Below are positions 51,801 to 60,138 of a stretch of DNA of 64,000 nucleotides, piece by piece; positions within the stretch are counted from its first letter, which is position 1; the number at the start of each line of letters is the position of its first letter. The stretch lies in the NCBI GenBank assembly GCA_963828185.1, contig CAWHDV010000015.1, positions 248,001-312,000 of the forward strand, read 5' to 3'. The stretch comes from Rhodoblastus sp963828185. Lineage in GTDB: Bacteria; Pseudomonadota; Alphaproteobacteria; Rhizobiales; Beijerinckiaceae. A program made the translations under genes and the position numbers. A model generated the notes under the pieces. It was not told the origin of the DNA, searched no databases, and saw nothing but the letters and a program-made list of their open reading frames with translations.

Positions 51801-52305
51801 TCCGGGTATCCGGTCGTAATCCGAGCGCTGCATCAAGGGTGCCTTTCGGATCTATCCCCATGAGGACACCGGTAATGTTCGGCCTCAACGCTCGTCCTTC
51901 AATCTGGTATTTCTCGATTGAACAGAACACAACGGGGACTTCGGGGAAAAGTCCTTCGATGTCCTTTAGAAAGAAATCCAGCGCAGGTTGCAGCATGACA
52001 AAGATCAGATCGGGAGACCGTCGTGAATACTTGTAGCGCAATAAATCGAGCAAACGCTTGCGGTAATCCTCGTCAGGGAATCGGGTGAGGTCGAGGTATT
52101 CGGTGTAGAGGTCAGCGTGAATGGTTTTGTCTGACTCGATCGTTGAACGTATGCTTTGGTTTACGGTAATACTGTACGGCATAAAGGGTTCAAAAGCGTG
52201 AATCAGCAGGATTCTTTTAGTCTGCTTCGGGCTGTCGGCCAAAGCAGAAGGGGCGATAAAGTGCAGCGCCACCACAATAACCAGCAGTGCACGGACTAAT
52301 CGCAT
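48865..52305 (-). CDS. Hybrid sensor histidine kinase with ABC-type periplasmic sensor, three PAS domains and receiver
   Basis: This 1146-residue protein has a signal peptide (about 1-23) and then an ABC substrate-binding-like periplasmic domain (about 30-310: IHAFEPFMPYS, PVVFCSIEKYQ, GVLMGIDPKGTLDAAL). A membrane helix near 343-366 is followed by three PAS domains (about 380-495, 505-640, 645-760). The kinase core has H-box GGVAHDFNNILTVI, N-box NLAVNARDAMPNGG and G-boxes DTGIGM and GTGLGLATVYGIV. The C-terminal receiver has its phospho-Asp in LMVMDVVMPKK. It ends in its own receiver, so no partner gene is needed next to it. Confidence 0.94.
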   Translation of the reverse strand: MRLVRALLVIVVALHFIAPSALADSPKQTKRILLIHAFEPFMPYSITVNQSIRSTIESDKTIHADLYTEYLDLTRFPDEDYRKRLLDLLRYKYSRRSPDLIFVMLQPALDFFLKDIEGLFPEVPVVFCSIEKYQIEGRALRPNITGVLMGIDPKGTLDAALGLRPDTRKVIVIGGSSDNDRGYEAAVRTALKEYEGRLDITYMTGMPIEKVLKTVPDLQAHTIILYITMFQDSTGRSFVPKDVVTLISRISNVPVFAMFDSYFGSGIVGGRLVSFEEQGKKAAEMGLRILHGAKPADFSISANPDAYMFDWRQMKRWGMSEKNLPPHSVVGYKTMTLWDQYRWLIIGIVVFCAIESLLIFILLMQRMMRRKAEAALQKSEEKYRSIFENAVEGIYQTTPEGHFISANPALAKMLGYETPEEMTNHIVDIGKQVYVNPEARAKFGQILEEHGIVEGFEMRLHRKDGGNIRAVTNARAVRDGAGKVLHYEGTMEDVTDRKRTEDELRSAHERLYDIIEFLPDATFVIDREKRVVAWNKAIEEMTGIEKEAMLGKGDYAYSVHFYGEPRPIVIDLVFEKNEEMEKTYDNVKREGSKLSMEVYVPRAYRGRGAYLSATASPLFDREGNVAGAIESIRDTTEQKRIEKALQESEERYRTAIESSNDGVAMVRDQNYIFVNRKFLEIFGFQSPDEVVGQSIGRLVHPDDRDRILEMGERQQQKEDVPDRYEFKGLMKNGDIVYIEASVTAATYQGEPISLAFMRDVTERKSLQAQLLQARKMEAIGTFAGGVAHDFNNILTVITGFGTLIKMAADKHEPINGEYLDQILASSQKAANLTQSLLAFGRKQRINLAPHSIDEMVANTGKLLERLLTEDIDLKITPATEELIVMADVTQIDQILINLAVNARDAMPNGGLLSIRTEVTELDDEFIKAHGYGEKGKYALLSISDTGIGMDRPTKERIFEPFFTTKEVGKGTGLGLATVYGIVKQHNGHISVYSEPHQGTTFRLYFPLVNEERKDETRPSEKVKGGAETVLVVEDDVGVRRLTTEILRAHGYTTVEATDGEDAVKVFMENRDKVDLMVMDVVMPKKNGKEAYEEIKRTHPNVRVIFTSGYTGDVILDKGIQGEAVDFIAKPLSPNGLLQKVREVLDR

Positions 52306-52581
52306 CGAGTCAAAGGCTCTCCTTGTGGCGTTGCGCAGTACTCACTTTGTCAACCAAGCCTAATGGGGGAGGGACCAAAGATAAAACGATATTATTATTT
52401 CCATCTGTCGAGACGTATTTTTATTATAGCAGGAAAAGGGCGAAACACAAGGCGTACTTATTCACGCCACAGGGTGAATTCATCCTCTCCTCATACCTCT
52501 GCCGTATCGGTGGGTTACAAATAGTTCTGATCAATTTCCTCCGATTCAGGTATATTTGGTTTCAAGACCGTCAGGAGGCAT

Positions 52582-54064
52582 GTGGTGGATCTGGGGAAGA
52601 TTGTGGTCCGACTGGTACGCACATCCGAAGAGGGGGAGTATCACGATCTCATGCAGGCGCATCATTACCTTGAGACATTCGTAGACCCTGCGCGTTTTCA
52701 GGGAACGGTATATAAGGTCGACAACTGGACCTGCGTCGGCACAAGCAAAGGCTACCCGGAGGACTCCGCAGGGGTACGTCCCTTCAGGATCGCCCAAAAT
52801 GGTCTTCGTAAAACCCATGACCGGCAAAGCGCGGAGACTCTTATCGGGGGCCGCTCTCGACCCGGCCTATCGGAAGGGAGAACCAAAGATCATGCTCAGC
52901 GCCGACCACATGCACTCGTTGCCCTCATTCTTTTTCGACATTCCCGACCCCCGCCGTCGGGAGGGCCGTAGACATCGTCTCTCCACCGTACTCGCCATTG
53001 CAGCGGGTGCGACCCTCTGCGGAATGCGGGGTTACAAGGCTATCGCCAACTGGGCTGAAAGCTTAGGACCCAAAGCCCGGAGACGCTTCGGCTGTCGCTT
53101 CGAAAACGGCTCCTACCTCGTCCCGAGCGAGTCCATCATTCGCAGCGTCCTCATCCGTATCGATCCCCTCCATCTCGATCACGCGCTTCAACGCTGGAAC
53201 GACACCTATGGAAAGAAGGACGAGAGTCTTGCCGTAGACGGCAAGACCATGTGCAATGCCATCGACGAACATGGCCAGGTCCACGTGATGAGCGTCGTCG
53301 GCCACGAGACGAAGGCCTGCTACACCCAAAAAGTAGGCGTCCTCCCGACAGGATTCGATGAGGACGTCAAACGGACCAATGAGATCACAACAACCATCCC
53401 GCTTCTTGACGCGATCGATATCGAAGGCAAGACCATCACTGCCGATGCGCTTCTCACCCAACGCACGATAGCCGACTACCTTCTCGGACGAAAGGCCCAC
53501 TACCACTTTACCGTCAAGAAGAATCACCCAACGCTTCGTGACGATATCATGCTCTTCTTCGAAGACCGGGGAGAACCCGACTTCGTCATGCACGACCCCC
53601 CGGAGCACGGGCGCATCGAGGTGAGGAAGATTCTGGACGACACCCTCACTGAACTCCCGGCGTGGGACAAGCATTCGTGATCGAACGGCATGTCCTCGAG
53701 TAAGAAGACCGGTAAAGAGTCTCCTCTCAAGGACGATGAGAAAATGGCCTATGGCATCACCAGCCGGAGACCGGAGGAGTCCGATGCCGAGCATGTGCTC
53801 AAGACGAACCGCGGCCACTGGACCATTGAAAACAGCTGCCACTACATTATCGATTGGAACTACGATGAAGATCGCAGCAGAATACGCACCGGATACGGTC
53901 CGGAGAACATTACCAGACTCCGGCGGTTCGCCATCGGCATCATCAAATCCAAGGGCGTACGGAGCGTCGCCCAGAAGATGCGGGAGCTGACCCTCAACGT
54001 CCGCTTGGTCTTCGACTATTTAAGAATGACAGAGAACTCATGCGTCCCTGCGAGGGCAAAATAG
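52582..54064 (+). pseudogene. DUF4338 (DruA-type)-ISAs1 fused transposase, internally deleted and frameshifted
   Basis: The 5' part reads IVVRLVRTSEEGEYHDLMQAHHYL then ETFVDPARFQGTVYKV, the beginning and end of a DUF4338 domain with the middle missing (deleted by roughly 150 residues). A frameshift near 52,757 (extra C) is followed by KMVFVKPMTGKARRLL. The ISAs1 catalytic part follows: DIPDPRRREGRRHRLSTVL, AVDGKT, VGHETKA, DALLTQR and FTVKKNHPTL. Two compensating indels lie near 53,657 and 53,700, then NRGHWTIENSCHYIIDW. Terminal inverted repeats were not recognised. The deletion makes the accessory domain dead. Confidence 0.8.
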
Positions 54065-54200
54065 GGAGAACGAATTTACCGTGGTCAAGATTTGGTTGAA
54101 GTTGACAATGGGTGGTCATTAGAAGCGACCGAAAGTCCCTTTCTACATCTTTCAGACGCATTCCAGACGTGTCCAATTTTCCTTAATTCCGTGTACATTT

Positions 54201-54320
54201 GTGCATATAATAATCCGAGTGGACTATCAATGGGACAAGGAGAAAGCGAAGGCGGGCCTGACGGAGATGGCGTTTCCTTTGCCGGCCGGTCGGCAAGGCG
54301 CGAGAGCGCAGACAATATGA
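54201..54320 (+). pseudogene. brnT: BrnT toxin remnant
   Basis: Starting at a GTG at 54201 the frame reads MHIIIRVDYQWDKEKAKAG, which matches the start of BrnT (family pattern D..WD..KA..N). It then leaves the family and ends after 39 codons with a G/A/R-rich segment (AFPLPAGRQGARA) instead of the RNase core. The missing catalytic residues mean it cannot be an active toxin. The brnA antitoxin gene follows six bases later. Confidence 0.6.
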
Positions 54321-54326
54321 GGCATC

Positions 54327-54584
54327 ATGATGAAGAAAGAGTATGATTTCAGCAAAGCCAAGCGGGGGGCAATAGAAAAGCTCCCTCCGGGGAAAACCAG
54401 GATAACGATACGTATCGATAATGAGGTCCTGGAGTGGTTTCGAGCTAAAGTAGACGAAAGAGGCGGCGGCAACTATCAGACCTTGATCAACGCCGCTCTC
54501 TGCGAGCACATCAAAAGGGAAGGGGAACCGCTGGAGGATACGTTACGCCGCGTCTTGCGCGAGGAATTGCAGAAAACCGGCTAA
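54327..54584 (+). CDS. brnA: BrnA antitoxin
   Basis: The 85-residue product has the BrnA domain: TRITIRIDNEVLEWFRAKVDERGGGNYQTLINAAL, with a ribbon-helix-helix that binds DNA and the toxin-binding tail. An ATG pair (54327 and 54330) offers two starts. In other genomes brnA is the second gene of brnT-brnA; here the upstream brnT is reduced to a remnant, so this is an orphan antitoxin. Possible roles are protection against a related toxin elsewhere or plain decay (inference). Confidence 0.85.
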   Translation: MMKKEYDFSKAKRGAIEKLPPGKTRITIRIDNEVLEWFRAKVDERGGGNYQTLINAALCEHIKREGEPLEDTLRRVLREELQKTG

Positions 54585-54672
54585 CGCCTAATGTCCTCCA
54601 AAGGGGCTTCCGCACGAGACACAATCCGCTGACCGTCTTGACAATATGTAGCCATGAGGCTACAATTTGACC

Positions 54673-54963
54673 ATGACCGAGATTCGGAAGACTGAAGTCT
54701 TCGCCAAATGGCTCGATGACTTGGACGATATCCGAGCCCGTGCACGTGTTCTGGCAAGGATTGAACGTTTGGCATCGGGTAACCCCGGCGACGTGGCGCC
54801 GGTGGGGGAAGGGGTCCCGGAACTGCGGGTCAACTATGGTCCTGAATATCGCGTTTACTACAAGCAAGTCGAGGAATCTCTTGTAATCCTACTGGCTGGT
54901 GGCGATAAGCGTAAGCAGACCAGAGACATCAAAACAGCCTTACGGTTGGTAAGGAATCTGTAG
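54673..54963 (+). CDS. higB: HigB-type (RelE superfamily) toxin
   Basis: The 96-residue product belongs to the RelE/ParE superfamily, addiction-module killer subgroup. It has FAKWLDDLDDIRARARVLARIERLASGNPGD, GVPELRVNYGPEYRVYY and VILLAGGDKRKQTRDIKTA. The basic and Tyr residues of the last part suit a ribosome-dependent mRNase. The ATG at 54673 is used; a TTG six bases earlier is in frame. The antitoxin gene follows after 9 bases; toxin-first order is typical of HigBA. Confidence 0.87.
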   Translation: MTEIRKTEVFAKWLDDLDDIRARARVLARIERLASGNPGDVAPVGEGVPELRVNYGPEYRVYYKQVEESLVILLAGGDKRKQTRDIKTALRLVRNL

Positions 54964-54972
54964 GGGTGCATC

Positions 54973-55290
54973 ATGGCGAAAACCAAGACAACAAAATACG
55001 ACGTTTCGGAACATCTTTGTACGCCGGAAGAAATGGCGGCCTATCTCGAAGCCTGCATTGAGGAAGCGAATGACGATGCCGCTTTCATTGCCAAGGCTCT
55101 TGGTGATATTGCCAGGGCTAAGGGCATGTCCCAAGTGGCGCGGGATGCAGGCCTGTCCCGGGAAAGCCTTTACAAAGCGCTTTCTGGAGATAGAAGCCCG
55201 GATTTCGATACAATCCTCAAGGTTATCGGTGCACTTGGCTTGAGTTTGCACGCAGAAGTTATGCGTACAGGTCGTTCAAAGGCCCAATAG
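54973..55290 (+). CDS. higA: HigA-type antitoxin
   Basis: The 105-residue product has the antidote pattern YDVSEHLCTPEEMAAYLEACIEEANDDAAFIAKALGDIARAKGM followed by a Cro/HigA-type helix-turn-helix (SQVARDAGLSRESLYKALSGDRSPDFDTILKVIGALGL). It lies nine bases after the HigB-type toxin gene. Such antitoxins repress their own operon. The sequence is intact. Confidence 0.9.
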   Translation: MAKTKTTKYDVSEHLCTPEEMAAYLEACIEEANDDAAFIAKALGDIARAKGMSQVARDAGLSRESLYKALSGDRSPDFDTILKVIGALGLSLHAEVMRTGRSKAQ

Positions 55291-55435
55291 GACAATTGGA
55301 ATCGGGGTTTGGCGCGTCCCTCCCTTGCCTTGAGCAGAAAGGCCATCAGCCCCGAATTACGGAACCATCTTGACTCATCCGTTCAGGGTTTCTATAATGT
55401 AATCATAAATGAATACACTGTGTACGAGGTGTTTT

Positions 55436-55676
55436 ATGAAAAAATCTTCCTTGATATCAGTGAGAGTACCGGAGGAATTGGCCGCCCGGTTGGACAATCT
55501 CTCAAAAGCGACGGACCGGTCGAGATCGTATCTCGCGCCGTGCCATCGAGGAATTCGTGGCAGTCCAGGAGTGGCAGGTGGAGGCCATTAGGGAAGGCAT
55601 GGCGGACGCCGAAGAAGGAAGGATTGTTCCACATGAGGAGGCCGTCGCGGAGTTAAGAAAGTGGGGCAAGAACTAA
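55436..55676 (+). CDS. Ribbon-helix-helix antitoxin (ParD/CopG-like), frameshifted
   Basis: The product starts LISVRVPEELAARLDNLSKATDRSRSYLA, a CopG-type ribbon-helix-helix. An extra C at 55,538-55,539 breaks the frame. Removing it continues RAIEEFVAVQEWQVEAIREG, EEGRIVPHEEAVAELRKWGKN and a stop at 55676. The full length is about 79 residues. The ParE-type toxin gene follows after 3 bases. The indel is likely a read error. Confidence 0.85.
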
Positions 55677-55679
55677 CGA

Positions 55680-55955
55680 ATGCGCCTGGAATGGACCCAG
55701 AAGGCCATGGGCGACCTCAGGGAGGCCGGTGAATACATAGCCGCCGATAATAGCGATGCGGCCCGGAGGATGGCCACGCGAGTATTAGAAGCAGTCGAGT
55801 ACCTGATAGATCACCCGAACATAGGCAGACCGGGGAGATTATCCGGCACGCGGGAATTAGTCGTTACCGGGACTCCGTTCATAGTCGTCTACTGGGTTCG
55901 TGGCGCCGCTGTTCAGGTACTGAGAGTGCTGCACCACGCAAGAAGATGGCCTTGA
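55680..55955 (+). CDS. parE: ParE-type toxin (RelE superfamily)
   Basis: The 91-residue product shows LEWTQKAMGDLREAGEYIAADNSDAARRMATRVLEAVEYL, then HPNIGRPGRLSGTRELVVTGTPFIVVYWV and VQVLRVLHHARRWP. This is the ParE pattern with the conserved terminal R-V-LH-AR segment. ParE toxins poison gyrase. The start lies three bases after the antitoxin stop, so the pair is coupled. Confidence 0.92.
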   Translation: MRLEWTQKAMGDLREAGEYIAADNSDAARRMATRVLEAVEYLIDHPNIGRPGRLSGTRELVVTGTPFIVVYWVRGAAVQVLRVLHHARRWP

Positions 55956-56094
55956 TTCACGACCGCGGAAGCTTGGCCTATAACCAAGTGGGAAGGCACC
56001 AGGACCAGTCCTTGACTCAGGACAACATATCGCGCGTAAGATAGCAAAATAACACGCTAATTACTGCCTATGCTTGCCTTGAAGCCGGATCTAT

Positions 56095-56518
56095 CTACTC
56101 TTGCGTCGTGTCGAACTGGACGAGGAATTCTTTCGGGGTCAGGGCGGGGAGTGAGGCGCGGGAGAAATCCTGTGTATTGCGCGTTACTATGACCTTCGCA
56201 CCTGCCAGGACTCCGGCCTTCGCGAGCACCGCATCCTCGAAATCCTGCATTGGAGAGGCGAGGGCGCGTTCGAGAACGGATCTGTTCACGAGAGCGACTT
56301 CGAAGATCGCCAGGAGCCCGCGGACGGCAACTCTGGCCTTATTGCGCGGAAGAGACTGTGACAGCAGATAGTCTACGGTCGTCACGGTGGTGGCACAGAT
56401 CCATGCCTCAATACGGGACTGCTCTGCCACGGGCTAAAATCTTGGCTGCGGCGGGGGCAAAGGGCTGACGGGCGAGAAGGACATCCACAACAACGTTGGT
56501 ATCGACGATCACTTTCAA
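56095..56518 (-). CDS. PIN-domain toxin (second pair), frameshifted
   Basis: The N-terminal part reads KVIVDTNVVVDVLLARQPFAPAAAKILA (first PIN acidic motif). After a one-base insertion in the GGG at 56431-56433 it continues VAEQSRIEAWICATTVTTVDYLL and then LVNRSVLERALASPMQDFEDAVLA, with the later acidic residues. The C-terminus is AGAKVIVTRNTQDFSRASLPALTPKEFL. The first codon is a TTG at 56518, overlapping the stop of the antitoxin gene. Total about 141 residues. Confidence 0.85.
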
Positions 56519-56753
56519 AGATACTTATCCAACAGGTGCCGCCGGTAGTCCTTTTCCGAAACAGAGGTCTTCTTGAGAACTCCGAACAGGGACGCGGTGA
56601 CCGGGGGCAGCGTATCGCTGGAGGTGCCTCTTCACCGAGGGCCGCGAAGTAGTCGGCCACCAGTCCGGAGACCGACTTGCCCCGTTGCTTGGCCTCCTGT
56701 TTGGCCTTTGCTACCAGGAGTTTGTCCATGCGTAGGGTGAGTTTAGTCGTCAT
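56515..56753 (-). CDS. DUF6364-type antitoxin (VapB-like), frameshifted
   Basis: The N-terminus MTTKLTLRMDKLLVAKAKQEAKQRGKSVSGLVADYFAAL is a ribbon-helix-helix-like segment typical of DUF6364 antitoxins. A one-base change near 56,625 shifts the frame. The remainder in the other frame (SDTLPPVTASLFGVLKKTSVSEKDYRRHLLDKYL) gives the toxin-binding tail and ends at 56515, overlapping the PIN toxin start. The full length is about 79 residues. Pairing with PIN toxins is usual for this family. Confidence 0.8.
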
Positions 56754-56800
56754 GACGTATAGTCTAAACAGTGACTGCACGGCATGTCAAGTAGGGCCGT

Positions 56801-56905
56801 TCACATAACTCTCACATCAACAGTAATATGGCCCGGCGCCCTTTCTATGAGCGTGGTCTTGCCTGTATTCGATCTTCCCACAAAGCAGAAGACGCGGGGT
56901 TTCAC
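56801..56905 (-). pseudogene. mobB: MobB remnant (molybdopterin-guanine dinucleotide adapter)
   Basis: A GTG at 56905 overlaps the moeA stop and reads MKPRVFCFVGRSNTGKTTLIER, which is the start of MobB with its Walker A. It then leaves the family (APGHITVDVRVM) and stops after 34 codons. The rest of the gene, about 130 residues, is missing and the PIN/DUF6364 module lies immediately beyond. This looks like a real deletion or module insertion, or else an assembly join. Confidence 0.75.
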
Positions 56906-58024
56906 GTTTCCAGCACCCTTACCATCGCCCCTGCGGACACGTGCTCCGGCCCCTGTTCGAGCACTATGAATCCGTTCGGCTCCGCGGGATACATCTCGGC
57001 TATGGCTGTCTGCCGATGCTTTATGCGCACCGGGACCAGCGTGATCATCTCTCCGGGTTTATCGATGTCCGCCGGAAGGCGCAGAGTTCGTGATCTCCGC
57101 GCCGTTCTGCCGGCCATTGCACGTAGGCCTTTGCTCACGAACACTTCGTAAAGGGTGCGGGTCGCCATGGGGTTGCCGGGGAGGATGAAAAAAGGGGTTA
57201 TGCCCTTCCTGCCGAATGTCATACTTTTTCCCGGCACGACGGGCGGCGCATCGAGAAGGACGCGGCCTCCGGAGCGCATCATCGCCTGCCTGGTCAGGTC
57301 CTTCTTTCCCCGGGACGTACCGCCGGTGAGGATGAGCAGATCGGCGGCGCGGAGGCTTTTCACGATGTCGCAGATACTCTTCTTCTACATCGTCTGCCGT
57401 GTAAAGGCCAAGGACCTCGCATCCGTCCCTCTGAATGAGCCCCGCGAGCATATAAGCGTTGGAATCGACCATTCGCCCCTTTTTCAGCTCGCCTCCCGTG
57501 GTGATTACCGCCACGGCCGGCCGTGCGTATACCTGTATGGTGCGTAAGCCGGCGAGGGACGCAAGGCCATGGCGCCAGGTGTGAAGAGGCCGCCCTTGTC
57601 GACCACCCCGCTACCCCGGCGGAGCCAATCCCCTTCTTCTACCACCCGCCTTTCGTCGGCACCGGTCTCTAAACGTATCGAGGACTCCCTCTTCGGTGAC
57701 GTGCTCCCTCATCACGAACCGCGACCCCACGGGAATTCGGCCGCCCGTGGCAACAAAGAAAGCCTCTCCCCCTTTCAGGCGCGCCGGAATAGGGGCGAAG
57801 GGCGAAAGATTGCCCTTTACCTCGAATCGCGTGCCCGGTCCCTTTACCCCATATCCGTCGAGGGCCGAGACACAAAAGGGGGGCATGTCCCGCGCGGAGG
57901 CGACCGATGCCTGCAGAAACACGGCCGTAGGCAGCGAGAAGGGGACGGACTCAACCTTGCGGGGGCGCATGCAGCCGTCGATGGCAGCCTTTATGCCGGA
58001 GAACGTTATCTCGGCCGGGCTCAT
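56902..58024 (-). CDS. moeA: Molybdopterin molybdenumtransferase MoeA (several frameshifts)
   Basis: MoeA inserts molybdate into adenylated molybdopterin. The ATG at 58024 gives MSPAEITFSGIKAAIDGCM. Then come DMPPFCVSALDGYGVKGPG (conserved Asp), FVATGGRIPVGSRFVMREHV, and in a shifted frame ADERRVVEEGDWLRR. AVAVITTGGELKKGRMVDSN, LLILTGGTSRGKKDLT (family TGG motif), and FILPGNPMATRTLYEVF with the terminal domain follow. At least three indels (near 57,660, 57,565 and 57,375) split the frame. All conserved segments are present in order, so it is probably an intact gene with read errors. It overlaps the MobB remnant. Confidence 0.87.
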
Positions 58025-58561
58025 GGGTTTTTGAGAAATAGAAATGAAAGGCGGCGATGACAAGGGCATGGTCGATCTGGCCATTCAGCGATCAAGGAGG
58101 GAATGCGGGGCAGAGGAGTACGAGCTCCACTTCTATATCCTCGCTCGCATCGAGGGAAAGGTCGCGCGTCTTCCGTGCGTCTTCGACGAGGTAGGTGTAG
58201 CAGAGATTATCGAAAAGGGCAGGATTGGGACTCACGCCTGCCGAGGAGGGAGACAGCGCTCCCCTCATAGCCCGTCTCCTCGGCCAGCTCTCTTACGGCC
58301 GCTTCCTGAGGGTTTTCCTCTTCCACAAGCCCGCCCGGTATTTCGTAGGTGACCTTGTGCGTGCCGTGGCGATACTGCCTGTATCATGACTACTTTCCGC
58401 GCAGGGGTGATAGGTATCACATTAACCCAACTGCCGGACTCAAGCGTGTAGAATTCGTTGACGCCTTTCGTCCTCGGAGAGCGGGCCTGTTCGACCCTGA
58501 CCTTGAAGACCCTGTAGTCTCTGTCCACCCTGGAATCGACGAGCTCCCATTCTTTTATCAT
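58022..58561 (-). CDS. Nudix hydrolase (ADP-ribose pyrophosphatase-like), frameshifted
   Basis: The ATG at 58561 reads MIKEWELVDSRVDRDYRVFKVRVEQ, then GVNEFYTLESGSWVNVIPITPARKVVMIQ. In a shifted frame (break near 58,385) the Nudix box appears: GGLVEEENPQEAAVREL then AEETGYEG, with the Glu residues that bind metal. Later segments (NPALFDNLCYTYLVED, IDHALVIAAFHFYF) are again in other frames. An ATG at 58618 overlapping the cysS stop is an alternative start. The C-terminal limit is uncertain because it overlaps moeA. Hydrolysis of ADP-ribose or a similar nucleotide is inferred from the family. Confidence 0.7.
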
Positions 58562-58614
58562 GGCGTAACCGAAGAACCTCACCGTAATGCGGCTACTACA
58601 GATGAGGCCGGCCC

Positions 58615-60059
58615 TCATTTCTTGATCCTCCACTTCGTCCCTTGGGGCGAATCGAGCAGCGATTACGCCTTTTTCGAGAAGCCCGTTCCTGATTTCGTCC
58701 GCCTTCTTGAAATCCTTTGCAAGACGGGCATCACTCCTCGTCATTGATGGCTTCCTCGATCCCGGCCTCAGTGATCCCCACACGGGTGAGATGACGGTGC
58801 GATTCGTAGCGCATGAAGGCGACCACATCGTCGTTAAGGAGACCGAGCAGGCGCGCCAGCGTGACGAGGAGATTCCGTCCCTGCACTATGTAGGGAAGGG
58901 CCGACGGGTCCGCCTCATCTATCATGCGGTTGATCGCCGTGACGAGGTCGAAGACAGAGGACAGTGCCAAGGCCGTATTGAAATCGTCTTCCATGGCCGC
59001 GTGAAACCCGGCCTCGAACCCTTCGATTTCGCCATTGCCTTTGGGCGATGCACCCTCCGTGCCCTGCACCTCGGATACCCTTTCCAGCGTGGCATAAAGC
59101 CTCTGGAGGGCCGCATCCGCGTTGTCGACGGCCCTGTCCGCGTAGTCGATGGGGTTGCGATAATGGGCTGAGAGGAAGAAAAGGCGGAGGACCTCGGGAT
59201 GATAGCTTTTCAGGAAGTTCTTGATAAGCAGGAAGTTGCCGAGAGATTTCGACATCTTTTCCCGATCCATAGTGACGAACCCATTGTGCACCCAGTAGTT
59301 GACGAATCGCCGACCCGTGGCGCACTCAGCCTGGGCCCGCTCGTTCTCGTGGTGGGGAAAGAGGAGGTCCTTGCCCCCCCCGTGCATGTCGAAGGGATTG
59401 CCGAGATACTTGATACTCATAGTGGAACATTCGATATGCCACCCCGGCCTGCCCGGCCCGAAAGGGCTGTCCCAGGCGGGCTCGCCCGGTTTCGATCCCT
59501 TCCACAACGCGAAATCGAGGGGGTCCTTCTTCTGTTCGTTCACCTCTATGCGCACCCCTGCCACCATCTCGTCGAGGGTCCTTCCGGAGAGCGCGCCGTA
59601 GGCCTTGTCCTTCGCTACGGAGAAATAGACGCTGCCGTTCAACCGGTAGGCGTAACCTTTTTCGATGAGCTGTTCTATGAGGGCGATCATGTCGTCGATG
59701 TGCTCTGTGGCCCTGGGCTCGTAGGTCGGTGGAAGGACCCCGAGGCTCGCCATGTCCTCCTTGAAGGAGGCAATATGGGTCTCGGCCACTTCCCGCCAGT
59801 CCCGTCCTTCGGCTGATGCCCGGTTGATGATCTTGTCGTCGATATCGGTAAAGTTCCTCACGTAGATGACGTCATAGCCAATCGACCGCAAATAGCGGGA
59901 GACCGCATCGAAGACGATGGCGCTTCGGGCATGACCAATGTGTGAATGATCGTATACAGTGACTCCGCAGACGTAGAGCCTGACCTGGCCTTCGACCACG
60001 GGCACGAAATCCTCTTTCTTCCCTGTGAATGAATTGTAGATTCTAAGTGGCACGGGCAT
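58615..60059 (-). CDS. cysS: Cysteinyl-tRNA synthetase (frameshifted near its 3' end)
   Basis: CysS charges tRNA-Cys and is essential. It has the HIGH-type YDHSHIGHARSAIVFD, the Zn ligand Cys in LYVCGVTVYD, GWHIECSTMSIKYLG, FPHHENERAQ and EKMSKSLGNF. The main frame ends at 58731, but the normal C-terminus continues after an indel near 58,738 (ARLAKDFKKADEIRNGLLEKGV). After a second indel near 58,668 it ends with LDSPQGTKWRIKK and a stop at 58615. The total of about 481 residues is normal, so both indels look like read errors. Confidence 0.93.
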
Positions 60060-60138
60060 ATTCTAACCTTGGGGGCCGAGGCTTGTCAAAAAATTTATCC
60101 TTTTGACAAGACATGATCGTTGAGTTACTGTTATTGCA

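Noticed and set aside
52582..52800. Druantia anti-phage system (DruA)
   Set aside because: Only the two ends of DUF4338 remain, fused to a transposase, and no DruB-E helicase or partner genes are nearby.
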